A stretch of 51,474 bases of DNA from Paractinoplanes ferrugineus (GTDB lineage Bacteria; Actinomycetota; Actinomycetes; Mycobacteriales; Micromonosporaceae). Shown one piece after another: positions 43,782-51,474 of the stretch (position 1 is its first letter; each line of letters starts with the position of its first letter). Position numbers and translations under genes: made by a program. The notes under the pieces were generated by a model that saw only the letters and a program-made list of their open reading frames with translations, made no database searches and had not been told where the DNA came from. The stretch is taken from assembly GCF_016862195.1 (NCBI RefSeq), contig NZ_BOMM01000017.1, positions 1 through 51,474 of the forward strand. Direction: 5' to 3'.

Positions 43782-44590
43782 CCGCGCCCAGCCCTCCCAC
43801 CTCCGCGGGCGGCGGCACGACCAAGCCCGGAGGCGCCACCAAGGACGCAGGCCCCACCACGCCCGCAGGCGCGACCACCGCCGCGGGCGCCTCCAAGCCC
43901 GGTGAGGCCGCAGCCGGCACCCCGCTAAGGGTGGTGGTCGTTGACGACGATCATCTGATGCGGATCGGGCTCTGCTCGATTCTGTCCACCGACGAGAGCC
44001 TTCAGGTCGTTGCGGAAGCCGCCGACGGCATGCAGGCCGTCGAGTGCGCCATCACCTACGAGCCCGATGTCATGCTGATGGACATCCGCATGCCGGTGCT
44101 CAACGGGATCGAGGCGACCAGGCGGATCGTCGAGGTGGCGCCCCGGGTCCGGATCCTGATCCTGACCACGTTCGAGGATGACGACTACGTGCTGGGGGCG
44201 CTGCGCAGTGGGGCGGCCGGGTTCGCCCTCAAGCGCATGCGGCCCGAGGAGCTGATCGCGGCGATCCACACCGTGGCCGGTGGGGACAGCCTGCTCGCGC
44301 CGCGGGTGACGCGAACCGTGATCGAGCAGCTGAGCCGGGAGGCACCGCCGTCCGAGCTCGCGCTGGATCGGCTGGCGCAGCTCACCCCCCGCGAACGGGA
44401 CGTGCTCACCCTGATCGCGCGCGGCCTGGCCAACACCGAGATCGCCCAGGCTCTGAACGTCGAGGAGTCCACAGTGAAAACGCACGTCAAACGGATCATC
44501 GCCAAGCTGGGTCTCCGCGACCGCATCCACGGAGTCATCCTCGCCTACGAGACCGGCCTGATCCGACCCGGCGACCTGCCGAAAGCTTGA
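43778..44590 (+). CDS. NarL/LuxR-type response regulator with long low-complexity N-terminal linker
   Basis: 270 residues. The receiver domain begins at about residue 50 (RVVVVDDDHLMRIG), with phospho-acceptor Asp102 in LMDIRMP, and the LuxR-type helix-turn-helix is LTPRERDVLTLIARGLANTEIAQALN with a basic recognition helix (STVKTHVKRI). Unusually, about 48 Gly/Thr/Ala/Pro/Lys residues precede the receiver, giving a flexible arm not normally present. The upstream ATG at 43778 overlaps the kinase stop and is the best start; the arm may be a late extension, since no start codon lies nearer the receiver. Its partner kinase and the MMPL gene suggest a small export regulon. Confidence 0.9.
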   Translation: MTAPSPPTSAGGGTTKPGGATKDAGPTTPAGATTAAGASKPGEAAAGTPLRVVVVDDDHLMRIGLCSILSTDESLQVVAEAADGMQAVECAITYEPDVMLMDIRMPVLNGIEATRRIVEVAPRVRILILTTFEDDDYVLGALRSGAAGFALKRMRPEELIAAIHTVAGGDSLLAPRVTRTVIEQLSREAPPSELALDRLAQLTPRERDVLTLIARGLANTEIAQALNVEESTVKTHVKRIIAKLGLRDRIHGVILAYETGLIRPGDLPKA

Positions 44591-44928
44591 CGGCAAAGGC
44601 CGCTGACGACAAAGGCCGCTGACGGCAGAAGGCCACTGACGGCAGAAGGCCAAGCCGGCGGGTGAGGTCCAAGCCAGCAGGCCACGTGCGGAGCCAGCCG
44701 GCAAAGCGCTGCCGGCATGCCCTACGCAAGCTGGGCAAGAAAGCGCAAGCCAAGCACGAAAGCGCAAGCCAAGCACGAAAGCGCAAGCCGCGCCGGCAAA
44801 GCACAAGCCTGGCGCGCTATCCGCAAGACCGACCAGGCAAAGCGCAAACCCGGCAAGCGAAACGCGAGCCTGAAGACGGTGCGAAACGAGGGCGAAGCTG
44901 ACCGCGAAGTGGCGGAATCCGATGAGGG
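44591..44928. repeat. repeat-rich, purine-biased spacer
   Basis: Four imperfect copies of a 16-17-base ctgacggcaaaggccg-like unit occupy about 44588-44652. A perfect 19-bp unit (gcgcaagccaagcacgaaa) is present twice at 44743-44780 with a third partial copy, and looser aagc-rich repeats continue to about 44890. The strand is A/G-biased, unlike the rest of the window. Open frames here (Lys/Ala/Arg-rich on the plus strand) look like repeat artefacts. No gene is called. Confidence 0.75.
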
Positions 44929-47559
44929 CTAACGACGCAGGGTCAGGATCAGGTCGACGACCAGGGCGCTCCAGCCCGTCTGGTGCCAGGCGCCCAGTCC
45001 GGCTCCGTTGTCGCCGTGGAAGTACTCCGGGAAGACGATCAGGTCCTTCCAGTCGGGATGGGACTGGAGGACCTCGCTGGCGCCGTAGATCGGGCGCCGG
45101 CCCTCGGCGTCCGGGAGGAACAGTGAGATCAGGCGGCGGGACAGGTCGTCGGCGATCTCGGCGAGGGGGAGCTTGCGCTGGGAACCGGTCGGGTATTCGG
45201 CCATCAGGTCGTCGCCGAAGAACGAGGCGTACTCCCGCAGCGCCTCGATGAGCAGGTAGTTCACCGGCATCCAGACCGGGCCGCGCCAGTTCGAGTTGCC
45301 GCCGAACAGGCCGCTCGTCGACTCGGCGGGCTCGTAGCCGACGGTGAAGTCCGAGCCGCCCAGCGAGACCGTGAACGGCTTCTCCAGGTGAGAACGGGAC
45401 AGGGTCCGGATCCCGTACGCCGAAAGGAACTCCTCCGGGTCGAGCATGCGGGCCAGGATGCGCAGGAGCTGGTCCTGGCCGACCATCGAGAGCAGCCGAT
45501 GCTGGCGGCCCTCGGCCGACAGCCGGCGGGCGCTGATCACGTCGGCCATCTCGCCCTGCGAGTGGCGCAGCCAGCGGAGGCGGGCGCTGAGTTCGGGCAG
45601 GCGGTTCAGGGTGCCCTTGGTGAGCCGGGTGGTGGCGGCCAGGGGCAGCAGACCGACGACCGAGCGCACCTTCAGCGGCAGTTTGTGGCCGTCGGGCAGG
45701 CGCAGCTGGTCGTAGAAGAAACAGTCCTCCTCGTCCCACAGTCCCTGGCGGTAGGCGGCCTCGGCGATGTAGGCGAAGTGCTCGAAGAACTTCGTCGCCA
45801 TGTCTTCGTAGGTGCGGTCGTGCAGGGCCAGCTGGATCGCCATGTCGAGCAGGTTGAGCGCGTACATGGCCATCCAGCCGGTGCCGTCCGACTGTTCGAG
45901 CACACCGGCGACGGGCAGCGCCGCCGACCTGTCGAACGGGCCGACGTTGTCGAGGCCGAGGAAGCCGCCCTCGAAGACGTTGTTGCCGCCCACGTCCTTG
46001 CGGTTGACCCACCACGTGAAGTTGAGCAGCAGTTTGTGCATGACCCGGGCGAGGAAGTCGTGGTCGCGACCGCCGTCGATCTCGAAGACGCGCAGGGCGG
46101 CCCACGCGTGCACCGGCGGGTTGACGTCGCCGAACGCCCACTCGTACGCCGGGATCTGGCCGTTGGGGTGCATGTACCACTCGCGGAGCAGCAGCAGGAG
46201 CTGCGATTTCGCGAAGCTCGGGTCGACGCGCGCGATCGAGACACAGTGGAAGGCCAGGTCCCACGCGGCGTACCAGGGGTATTCCCACGCGTCCGGCATG
46301 GAGATGACGTCGAAGCTGTTCATGTGCCACCAGGCGTTGTTGCGCCCGTACCGGCGGCCGGGTGGCGGGGGTGCCGAGCCCGGGTCGCCGGTCAGCCACT
46401 GCTTCACGTCGAAGTGGTAGAACTGCTTGCCCCACATCAGCCCGGCGATGCCCTGGCGTGCCACCGCCGTCTCCTCGGGCGACGCCTCCGGGGGGATGAC
46501 CTCGGCGAAGAACTCGTCGGCCTCACCGGCCCGGTCACGCATGGCGGCTTCCCAGCCGCCGCCGAGGTCGAGATCCGCGGGCTCCTCGAAGGCCTCGCCC
46601 TGGGTCAGGCGGAGCCGGATGGTACGGGTCTCGCCCGCCCCCAGGGTGACCCGGTAGTGCAGCGCCCCCTTGGTGCCGACGTGCGCCGGGTTGACCGTGG
46701 GTGCCCCCGTGATGACGTGGTCGTTGATCCCGTCCTTGGGGAACATGCTGCTTCCCGGTTGCCCCCAGAGCCGCTGCGAGTTGGTCTCGTTGTCGCAGAG
46801 CAGGGTGGGGACGTCCCCCTCCCCCTCCAGGACGAGGTGGCCGAGCACCTGGTGCCATCCGGCGAGCCGGCCGGGGTAGCCGGCGAGGGTCGGCTTGGGC
46901 CGGTTCGGCTGCCCCCACGACCAGGTGTTGCGGAACCACAGCGTGGGCAGCACATCCAGGGTGGCCGGGTCGGGTCCGCGGTTGGAGACGGTGATCGCGA
47001 TGCACATGTCCTTCGGGCCGGCCTTCGCGTAGTCGACCGTGACCGCCCAGAACCGGTCCTCGTCGAAGACCCCGGTGTCGACCAGTTCGTACTCGGTCTC
47101 CTCCCGTGACCTCGCGCCGTTGACCCGGACGAGCTGGTCGTAGGGGAACTCGGCCTGCGGGTAGTGGTACCGCCAGCGCATCCACGAGTGGGTGGGCGTG
47201 GAGTCCTGATACCACCAGTAGTCCTTGGCGTCCTCCCCGTGGTTTCCGCCGTCACCCCCGAGCCCGAACATCCGCTCCTTGAGGATCGGGTCCTGCCCGT
47301 TCCACAGCGCCAGGGCGAAGCAGAACGTCTGGCGGTCGTCGCAGATGCCACCCATTCCGTCGTCGTTCCACCGGTACGCTCGGGACCGCGCGTGGTCGTG
47401 CGGGAAGTAGTCCCACGCCGTACCGTGCTCGCTGTAGTCCTCCCGGACCGTGCCCCACGCACGCTCGGACAGATAGGGGCCCCACGAGCGCCACGGCTGC
47501 TCCCCCGAATCGGCCTGCGCCAGGCGTAAGCGTTCCGCCACGCCGTGTCTCACCCCCAT
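44929..47559 (-). CDS. GH63-like (MGH1-type) glycoside hydrolase, probable alpha-glucosidase
   Basis: 876 residues from ATG 47559. The N-terminal part (QPWRSWGPYLSERAWGTVREDYSEHGTAWDYFPHDHARSRAYRW) and the (alpha/alpha)6-type domain (NPPVHAWAALRVFEIDGGRD, NVFEGGFLGLDNVGPFDRS, NSNWRGPVWMPVNYLLIEAL) match the bacterial family annotated as MGH1-like or mannosyl-oligosaccharide glucosidase (GH63). No signal peptide is seen, so it acts in the cytoplasm, perhaps on glucosyl glycans or trehalose/glycogen-type oligosaccharides. The acid/base pair cannot be assigned with certainty. It diverges from a GH133 debranching-like gene with only 72 bases between them, suggesting joint control. Confidence 0.85.
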   Translation of the reverse strand: MGVRHGVAERLRLAQADSGEQPWRSWGPYLSERAWGTVREDYSEHGTAWDYFPHDHARSRAYRWNDDGMGGICDDRQTFCFALALWNGQDPILKERMFGLGGDGGNHGEDAKDYWWYQDSTPTHSWMRWRYHYPQAEFPYDQLVRVNGARSREETEYELVDTGVFDEDRFWAVTVDYAKAGPKDMCIAITVSNRGPDPATLDVLPTLWFRNTWSWGQPNRPKPTLAGYPGRLAGWHQVLGHLVLEGEGDVPTLLCDNETNSQRLWGQPGSSMFPKDGINDHVITGAPTVNPAHVGTKGALHYRVTLGAGETRTIRLRLTQGEAFEEPADLDLGGGWEAAMRDRAGEADEFFAEVIPPEASPEETAVARQGIAGLMWGKQFYHFDVKQWLTGDPGSAPPPPGRRYGRNNAWWHMNSFDVISMPDAWEYPWYAAWDLAFHCVSIARVDPSFAKSQLLLLLREWYMHPNGQIPAYEWAFGDVNPPVHAWAALRVFEIDGGRDHDFLARVMHKLLLNFTWWVNRKDVGGNNVFEGGFLGLDNVGPFDRSAALPVAGVLEQSDGTGWMAMYALNLLDMAIQLALHDRTYEDMATKFFEHFAYIAEAAYRQGLWDEEDCFFYDQLRLPDGHKLPLKVRSVVGLLPLAATTRLTKGTLNRLPELSARLRWLRHSQGEMADVISARRLSAEGRQHRLLSMVGQDQLLRILARMLDPEEFLSAYGIRTLSRSHLEKPFTVSLGGSDFTVGYEPAESTSGLFGGNSNWRGPVWMPVNYLLIEALREYASFFGDDLMAEYPTGSQRKLPLAEIADDLSRRLISLFLPDAEGRRPIYGASEVLQSHPDWKDLIVFPEYFHGDNGAGLGAWHQTGWSALVVDLILTLRR

Positions 47560-47631
47560 GACTCGATTCTTGCCGTCGCGTGTTACGTCTGTTGACACAA
47601 ATGATTCTGCCCGACAACTGGAGGTCACCTG
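47560..47631. promoter_or_regulatory. shared divergent promoter region of the two glucosidase genes
   Basis: Only 72 bases separate the two starts. ggaggt at 47620-47625 is the RBS of the plus-strand gene. TTGACA at 47592-47597 may be a -35 box, though no good -10 follows at normal spacing. Confidence 0.35.
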
Positions 47632-49542
47632 ATGGCTACGGTCCGCCGCCTGGCCTACGGACCCCAGGTTTGTGGTGTTCTGGACGGCACTGCCCGGGAA
47701 TGGCTCGTGCCCGACGGCCGGGGCGGCTACGCCATGGGAACCGTCAGCGGCCTGCGGACCCGCAGGTACCACGGGCTTCTCGTGGTCGCGGGCGACACTC
47801 CGGCCACCCGGATGCTCGGCCTGGCCGCGCTGGACCCGGTCCTGACCCTCCCCTCGGGCACCACCGTGCGGCTCGGCACGCACGAATGGGAGGACGGGAC
47901 GATCGCCCCGCGGGGGCACGAACTTCTCGCCGGTTTCGAACTCGTCGACGGCCTGCCCCGCTGGCGCTGGCGGATCGGCGACGTCGTCATCGAGCGCGAA
48001 CTCGCCATGGTGCACGGCCGTCCCGCCGTCGCCGTGGTGCATCGCCTGCTCACCGGCGGCCCCGTCAGCCTCGCCCTGCAAGCGCTCGTGACCTGGCGCG
48101 ACGCGCACGCCGAACGGACCGACGGCGGCCCGGTGCCGGTCGTCGAGCGGACCGGGGGCGGGTGCGTGGTCGATCGGGCGTACCGCTTGCGCGGCCCGAA
48201 CTTCCGGCCCGGCGGCGAGTGGTGGCGCGGGGTGCGGCACCGGGCCGAGGCGGCCCGCGGGCTCCACCCCCAGGAGGATCTCTGGTACGCGGGGAGCTTC
48301 CACGCCGAGCTACGCCAGCCCGGCTCGACGGCCGAGGTGTCGGCGTGGGCGTCGGAGCTGGACAGCCCGCCGCCACCGGCCGCCGAGGTCGTCAAGGCCG
48401 CCCGCACGCGTAACCGGGCCGTGGTCGCGGCGGCCGCCCCCGCCGACGACGCCCAGGCCACGCTCGCGCTGGCCGCCGACACCTTCATCGTGCGCACGGC
48501 CGCCGGGCCCGACGTGGTGGCCGGCTACCCGTGGTTCGGCGCCTGGTCACGCGACACGATGCTCAGCTACGAGGGCCTGTTCCTGACCACGAACCGCGCC
48601 GGCGAGGGCCGTGAGCTGCTGCGCTCCTACGCGTCGACACTGTCCGAGGGCATGCTGGCGAACACCGCCGACACCGGCAGCGTCGAGTACAACACCGCCG
48701 ACGGCACCCTCTGGTTCCTGCACGCGGTCGGCCGGCACGTGGCCACCACGGGCGATTTCGATCTCGCCGCCGAACTGCTCCCGTCCCTGCTCGAAGTGGT
48801 CGACCGGCACCTCGAGGGCACCCGCTACGGCATCGGCGTCGACCCGTTCGACGGCCTGCTCCGCCAGGGCGTCGACGGCCAGGCGCTGACCTGGATGGAC
48901 GCCCGCGTCGACGGCGTACCGGTCACCCCGCGCCGCGGCAAACCGGTCGAGATCAACGCACTCTGGGTGAACGGCCTCGCCACCGTGATCAAGCTGGCTT
49001 GGCAGGCCCGCACCGGCGCGGGCGCGGCGCTGCGTGCGCATCCGGAGGCGCTGTCCGGCTTCGCCCGCCGGTTCCCGGCACCCACCGGCTGGCTGTACGA
49101 CGTGGTCGACGGCCCCGCCGGCGACGACGCGACCATGCGACCCAACCAGTTGCTCGCCTGGTCCCTGCCCTACGCCCCGCTGCGCCCCGAACCGGCCACC
49201 CTGCAGGCCATCGGCTCAGCCCTGATGACCCCCCTCGGCCTGCGCACCCTCGCCCCCGCCGAACCGCGCTACGAGGGCCGGCACCGAGGCGACTCCGCCG
49301 CCCGCGACACCGCCTACCACATGGGCACCGTCTGGCCCTGGCTCACCGGCCCCTTCGTCGAGTCCTGGCGCCGCCTGGGTGTCTCCGCCGACCAGACCCT
49401 GTCCGATTCCGACGACCACCTCGGCGAGTACGGCCTGGGCTCGGTCTCCGAAACCGCCGACGGCGACGCCCCCCACCCCGCCACCGGGTGCCCCTTCCAG
49501 GCCTGGTCGGTAGCCGAAACCCTCCGAGCCCGCCGCCTCTGA
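47632..49542 (+). CDS. GH133 amylo-alpha-1,6-glucosidase (glycogen-debranching-type)
   Basis: 636 residues. The N-terminal beta domain (REWLVPDGRGGYAMGTVSGLRTRRYHGLL) is the GDE_N signature of archaeal-type debranching enzymes. The C-terminal (alpha/alpha)6 domain has GYPWFGAWSRDTMLSYEGLFL, the catalytic SRDT region, RPNQLLAWSLPY and YHMGTVWPWLTGPF. These enzymes hydrolyse alpha-1,6 linked glucose from branched glucans or isomalto-oligosaccharides. ATG 47632 is 6 bases after ggaggt. Paired head-to-head with the GH63-like gene, it fits turnover of an alpha-glucan such as glycogen. Confidence 0.9.
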   Translation: MATVRRLAYGPQVCGVLDGTAREWLVPDGRGGYAMGTVSGLRTRRYHGLLVVAGDTPATRMLGLAALDPVLTLPSGTTVRLGTHEWEDGTIAPRGHELLAGFELVDGLPRWRWRIGDVVIERELAMVHGRPAVAVVHRLLTGGPVSLALQALVTWRDAHAERTDGGPVPVVERTGGGCVVDRAYRLRGPNFRPGGEWWRGVRHRAEAARGLHPQEDLWYAGSFHAELRQPGSTAEVSAWASELDSPPPPAAEVVKAARTRNRAVVAAAAPADDAQATLALAADTFIVRTAAGPDVVAGYPWFGAWSRDTMLSYEGLFLTTNRAGEGRELLRSYASTLSEGMLANTADTGSVEYNTADGTLWFLHAVGRHVATTGDFDLAAELLPSLLEVVDRHLEGTRYGIGVDPFDGLLRQGVDGQALTWMDARVDGVPVTPRRGKPVEINALWVNGLATVIKLAWQARTGAGAALRAHPEALSGFARRFPAPTGWLYDVVDGPAGDDATMRPNQLLAWSLPYAPLRPEPATLQAIGSALMTPLGLRTLAPAEPRYEGRHRGDSAARDTAYHMGTVWPWLTGPFVESWRRLGVSADQTLSDSDDHLGEYGLGSVSETADGDAPHPATGCPFQAWSVAETLRARRL

Positions 49543-49902
49543 CCCGCCACTCCCCGGCATTCCCCGCGTCCCCCCGCGGAGCGCCCCAGACCCGACGTCA
49601 CCCCGCGCCCACACTCCGACGTCACCCTGCGCCCGCGCGCCCGCACCCTCCAACATCACCTGCGCCCCGCGCCCACACCCCCGGCGGCACCGCGCCCCGC
49701 GCCCGCACCCCCACCCCGGGCGCCCAAGCCCTCGCGGGCGAGGCCGCGCCGGGATTCACCACCGCCTCCGAGCGGCCGAGATGGCAGATCTCGCGCCCGC
49801 CGCCGACCCCTTTCTTCATTGAGTCGTTGAAAAAGGGCTGTCACCATCCTGGCCGGGCCAGGTTGACACCCGGCCCAGCCGGTTGACCAAGCGGCATCGC
49901 CG
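49543..49902. other. 360-base spacer with imperfect repeats and two hairpins
   Basis: From 49590 to 49720 the sequence is a string of imperfect cccgcgcccacac-like repeats without a convincing gene. At 49833-49871 a large hairpin is formed (perfect palindrome cctggccgggccagg at 49846-49860, extended by tgtca/tgaca and ggg/ccc). A smaller perfect stem, agcggc/gccgct at 49890-49904, touches the stop of the minus-strand gene. Together these probably terminate both converging genes. Confidence 0.55.
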
Positions 49903-51474
49903 CTAGGGGATCAAGGCGGTCGGCTGGATCGTCGGGTCCTTCGTCGGCTCGGTCGGCGGCGGCTTGTGCGAGGGCGTGGTCCGGCTCGTCTCGCTGGGGG
50001 TAGGCGACGTCGTCCGGCGGTGGTGGGTGGGCTCGGTGGTAGGGCGGGTGGTCCGCCGGTCCGCGGTCGGCGCGCGCGTCGGGGTGGAAGCGGGCGTAGC
50101 GGTAGGCGTGGGGGCCGGAGTCGTCACGGAGGGCTGCGGAACGGCCGTGCTGCTGCCCGGAATCCGCAGTGCGTAAAGGGTTCCGCCGTCACTCACCGCG
50201 TACAGGCTCGTCTCGTCGCCACCGGCAGCGACCCCGAAGCGGTCACCGGTCCTCGTCTCCCACCGCACCTTCCCGGACTCGCCGGCCAGGCCCGCGACCC
50301 GCCCGTCGGCGAAGGTCACGTCGACCTCGCCACCTCGTACCACCGGGATCCCGGCCACCCCCGAACCCGGCACGAGCCAGCGTCTCTCCCCCGTGACCGC
50401 GTCCCACGCCCCGACCGATCCGTCGGCCCCCACACCGAAAACCACGCCCGGCGCGGCGGCGATCCGGCTCAGCGTCGTCCCCTCGCCCTTGATCCCGGCG
50501 AGCAGCGAACCGTCGGCAAGCCGCACGCACCGCGCCGTCCCGTCGCCGAGCACCACGCACGCCGAGTCGCCGGCCGGCACCGGCCCGCCGCTCACCGGGC
50601 CCACCTCCGGCTTCCACAACGCGGTGCCGGCGCGGCTGATCCCGTACAGCCGGCCGTCACTGCCGGCAACAACGGCAACATCCCCGATCACGCTGGGTGC
50701 CTGGCTGATCTCCGCGGCCCACACCCGCCACCGGCCGTGTCCTTCCGCGATCCGGTACGCGTAGAGCACGCCGTCCTGCCCGCCGACGAATACCCGGTCC
50801 GAGTCGGCGAACGGTCGCGCCGTGACCGGATGACCGGTGTTCCGACGCCACAGCTCGGTGCCCTTGCTTCCGTCGATCGCATAGACCCCGCCGTCCCCCG
50901 TGACCGCGTAGACCACCCCGCCGACCACGCCCGGCGAGGCCCGCAGCCCGTCCCCCAGCCGCAACTCCCAGGCCTTCCCGCCGTCCCCCCGCCGGTAGGC
51001 CCGCAGCGTCCCGTCCCGCCCGCTCACATAGACGAACTCGCTCCCGACCGCCGGCGGCTCAGTCGAGGCGCCCCCGGTCTCCACCTTCCACGCCACCACC
51101 GCTACCGCCGGCACGGCCGCCGAGGTCCCCCCGCCGGGCGCACCCGCACCACCCAGCTCACCCCCGGCGTCCCCCTTGGGCCAGACCGAGATGGCGGTGA
51201 CCGCGGCCACGACGACAAGTACCGCCGCGAACCCACCGACGACAGGCCACTTGTACGACCGCTTCCGCCGCCCCGCCCCGCCACTCCGCCCGCCGCCCGG
51301 CCACCCCGGGGCCCCGGTCTCGACCGACTCAGGCGCAACCCGGATCGCCCCGGCCCCCACCACACCGGCCCCCGCCGCACCCGCACCCGCACCCGCCGCA
51401 CCGATACCGACGCGGGCCGCACCGGCCCCTGCCGCACCCGCGGGCGGCACCCCACCAGACACGGGGGGCACCCC
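49903..51474 (-). CDS. PQQ/beta-propeller-repeat membrane protein, 5' end outside the window
   Basis: The frame runs off the window. About 524 residues are visible: a Gly/Ala/Pro-rich flexible part, a basic stretch (RRKRSYKW), one membrane helix (about WPVVGGFAAVLVVVAAVTAISVW), then an extracytoplasmic PQQ-like eight-bladed propeller with blades such as GSEFVYVSGRDGTLRAYR, GGVVYAVTGDGGVYAID and DRVFVGGQDGVLYAYR, and a Thr/Pro-rich low-complexity tail ending in the stop at 49903. Many actinobacterial proteins of this shape have an N-terminal Ser/Thr kinase domain, which could lie beyond the window edge, but none is visible. The likely role is envelope sensing or assembly; I cannot narrow it. 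Confidence 0.8.
   Translation of the reverse strand, partial: GVPPVSGGVPPAGAAGAGAARVGIGAAGAGAGAAGAGVVGAGAIRVAPESVETGAPGWPGGGRSGGAGRRKRSYKWPVVGGFAAVLVVVAAVTAISVWPKGDAGGELGGAGAPGGGTSAAVPAVAVVAWKVETGGASTEPPAVGSEFVYVSGRDGTLRAYRRGDGGKAWELRLGDGLRASPGVVGGVVYAVTGDGGVYAIDGSKGTELWRRNTGHPVTARPFADSDRVFVGGQDGVLYAYRIAEGHGRWRVWAAEISQAPSVIGDVAVVAGSDGRLYGISRAGTALWKPEVGPVSGGPVPAGDSACVVLGDGTARCVRLADGSLLAGIKGEGTTLSRIAAAPGVVFGVGADGSVGAWDAVTGERRWLVPGSGVAGIPVVRGGEVDVTFADGRVAGLAGESGKVRWETRTGDRFGVAAGGDETSLYAVSDGGTLYALRIPGSSTAVPQPSVTTPAPTPTATPASTPTRAPTADRRTTRPTTEPTHHRRTTSPTPSETSRTTPSHKPPPTEPTKDPTIQPTALIP

Noticed and set aside
43925..46435. Long minus-strand frame running through the repeat spacer and into the GH63-like gene
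   Set aside because: It lies in a different frame from the glycoside hydrolase, is Arg/Pro/Gly-rich, and passes through tandem repeats; the GH63-like frame has clear motifs.

Overview
The window is a stretch of actinobacterial chromosome. It has very high GC, strongly G/C-biased third codon positions, GTG/TTG starts, frequent ATGA stop-start overlaps and long spurious antisense frames. The gene content (LamG giant exoprotein, membrane-anchored GGDEF-EAL protein, GH10 xylanase, MMPL exporter with a NarL-type two-component pair, GH133/GH63-like enzymes, PQQ-propeller protein) fits a filamentous soil actinomycete. Micromonosporaceae, for example Actinoplanes, is my best guess; this is inference, because no rRNA or other phylogenetic marker is present.

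Layout. 1-7.1 kb: end of a membrane protein whose frame opens with five exact 18-bp repeats, a PAS-GGDEF-EAL c-di-GMP enzyme, then a tight set of alpha-oxoamine synthase, MFS exporter and SnoaL-like protein. 7.1-8.9 kb: gene debris, with a frameshifted XRE antitoxin, a toxin remnant and an ATPase that has lost its P-loop. 9.0-11.8 kb: a secreted GH10 xylanase with its own promoter, a candidate operator and a terminator. 11.9-18.65 kb: the most interesting part, a compact operon of two ATP-grasp ligases, a flavin N-hydroxylase, a peroxiredoxin-like/APH-kinase fusion and an MFS exporter, preceded by a 20-codon ORF with alternative hairpins. It looks like an undescribed small-molecule or peptide pathway without NRPS or NIS synthetase.

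18.7-28.2 kb: an accessory island. It holds a broken PIN toxin with an intact antitoxin, a TOTE-type primase-helicase with two upstream partner genes, a DUF6119/TIGR04141 fragment, an XRE regulator with two compensating frameshifts (an echo of its first codons sits at the other edge, 18.69 kb), a Nudix hydrolase and small genes, one of them broken. Many genes here are truncated, internally deleted or shifted by one or two bases, while the flanking housekeeping-type genes are intact.

28.2-33.3 kb: mostly minus-strand ordinary genes (sigma-region-4-like protein, methyltransferase, DUF899, HEAT repeats, VOC, TM2) with a small plus-strand membrane protein. 33.4-39.4 kb: a 1995-residue secreted protein with two C-terminal LamG domains and a degenerate SGNH-like domain. 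39.5-44.6 kb: VC0807-like membrane protein, MMPL exporter and a divergent histidine kinase/response regulator pair. 44.6-44.9 kb: repeat-rich, A/G-biased spacer. 44.9-49.5 kb: divergent GH63-like and GH133 glucosidase genes. 49.5-51.5 kb: hairpins and the 3' part of a PQQ-propeller membrane protein that runs off the window. I saw no tRNA, rRNA, CRISPR array, transposase or integrase.
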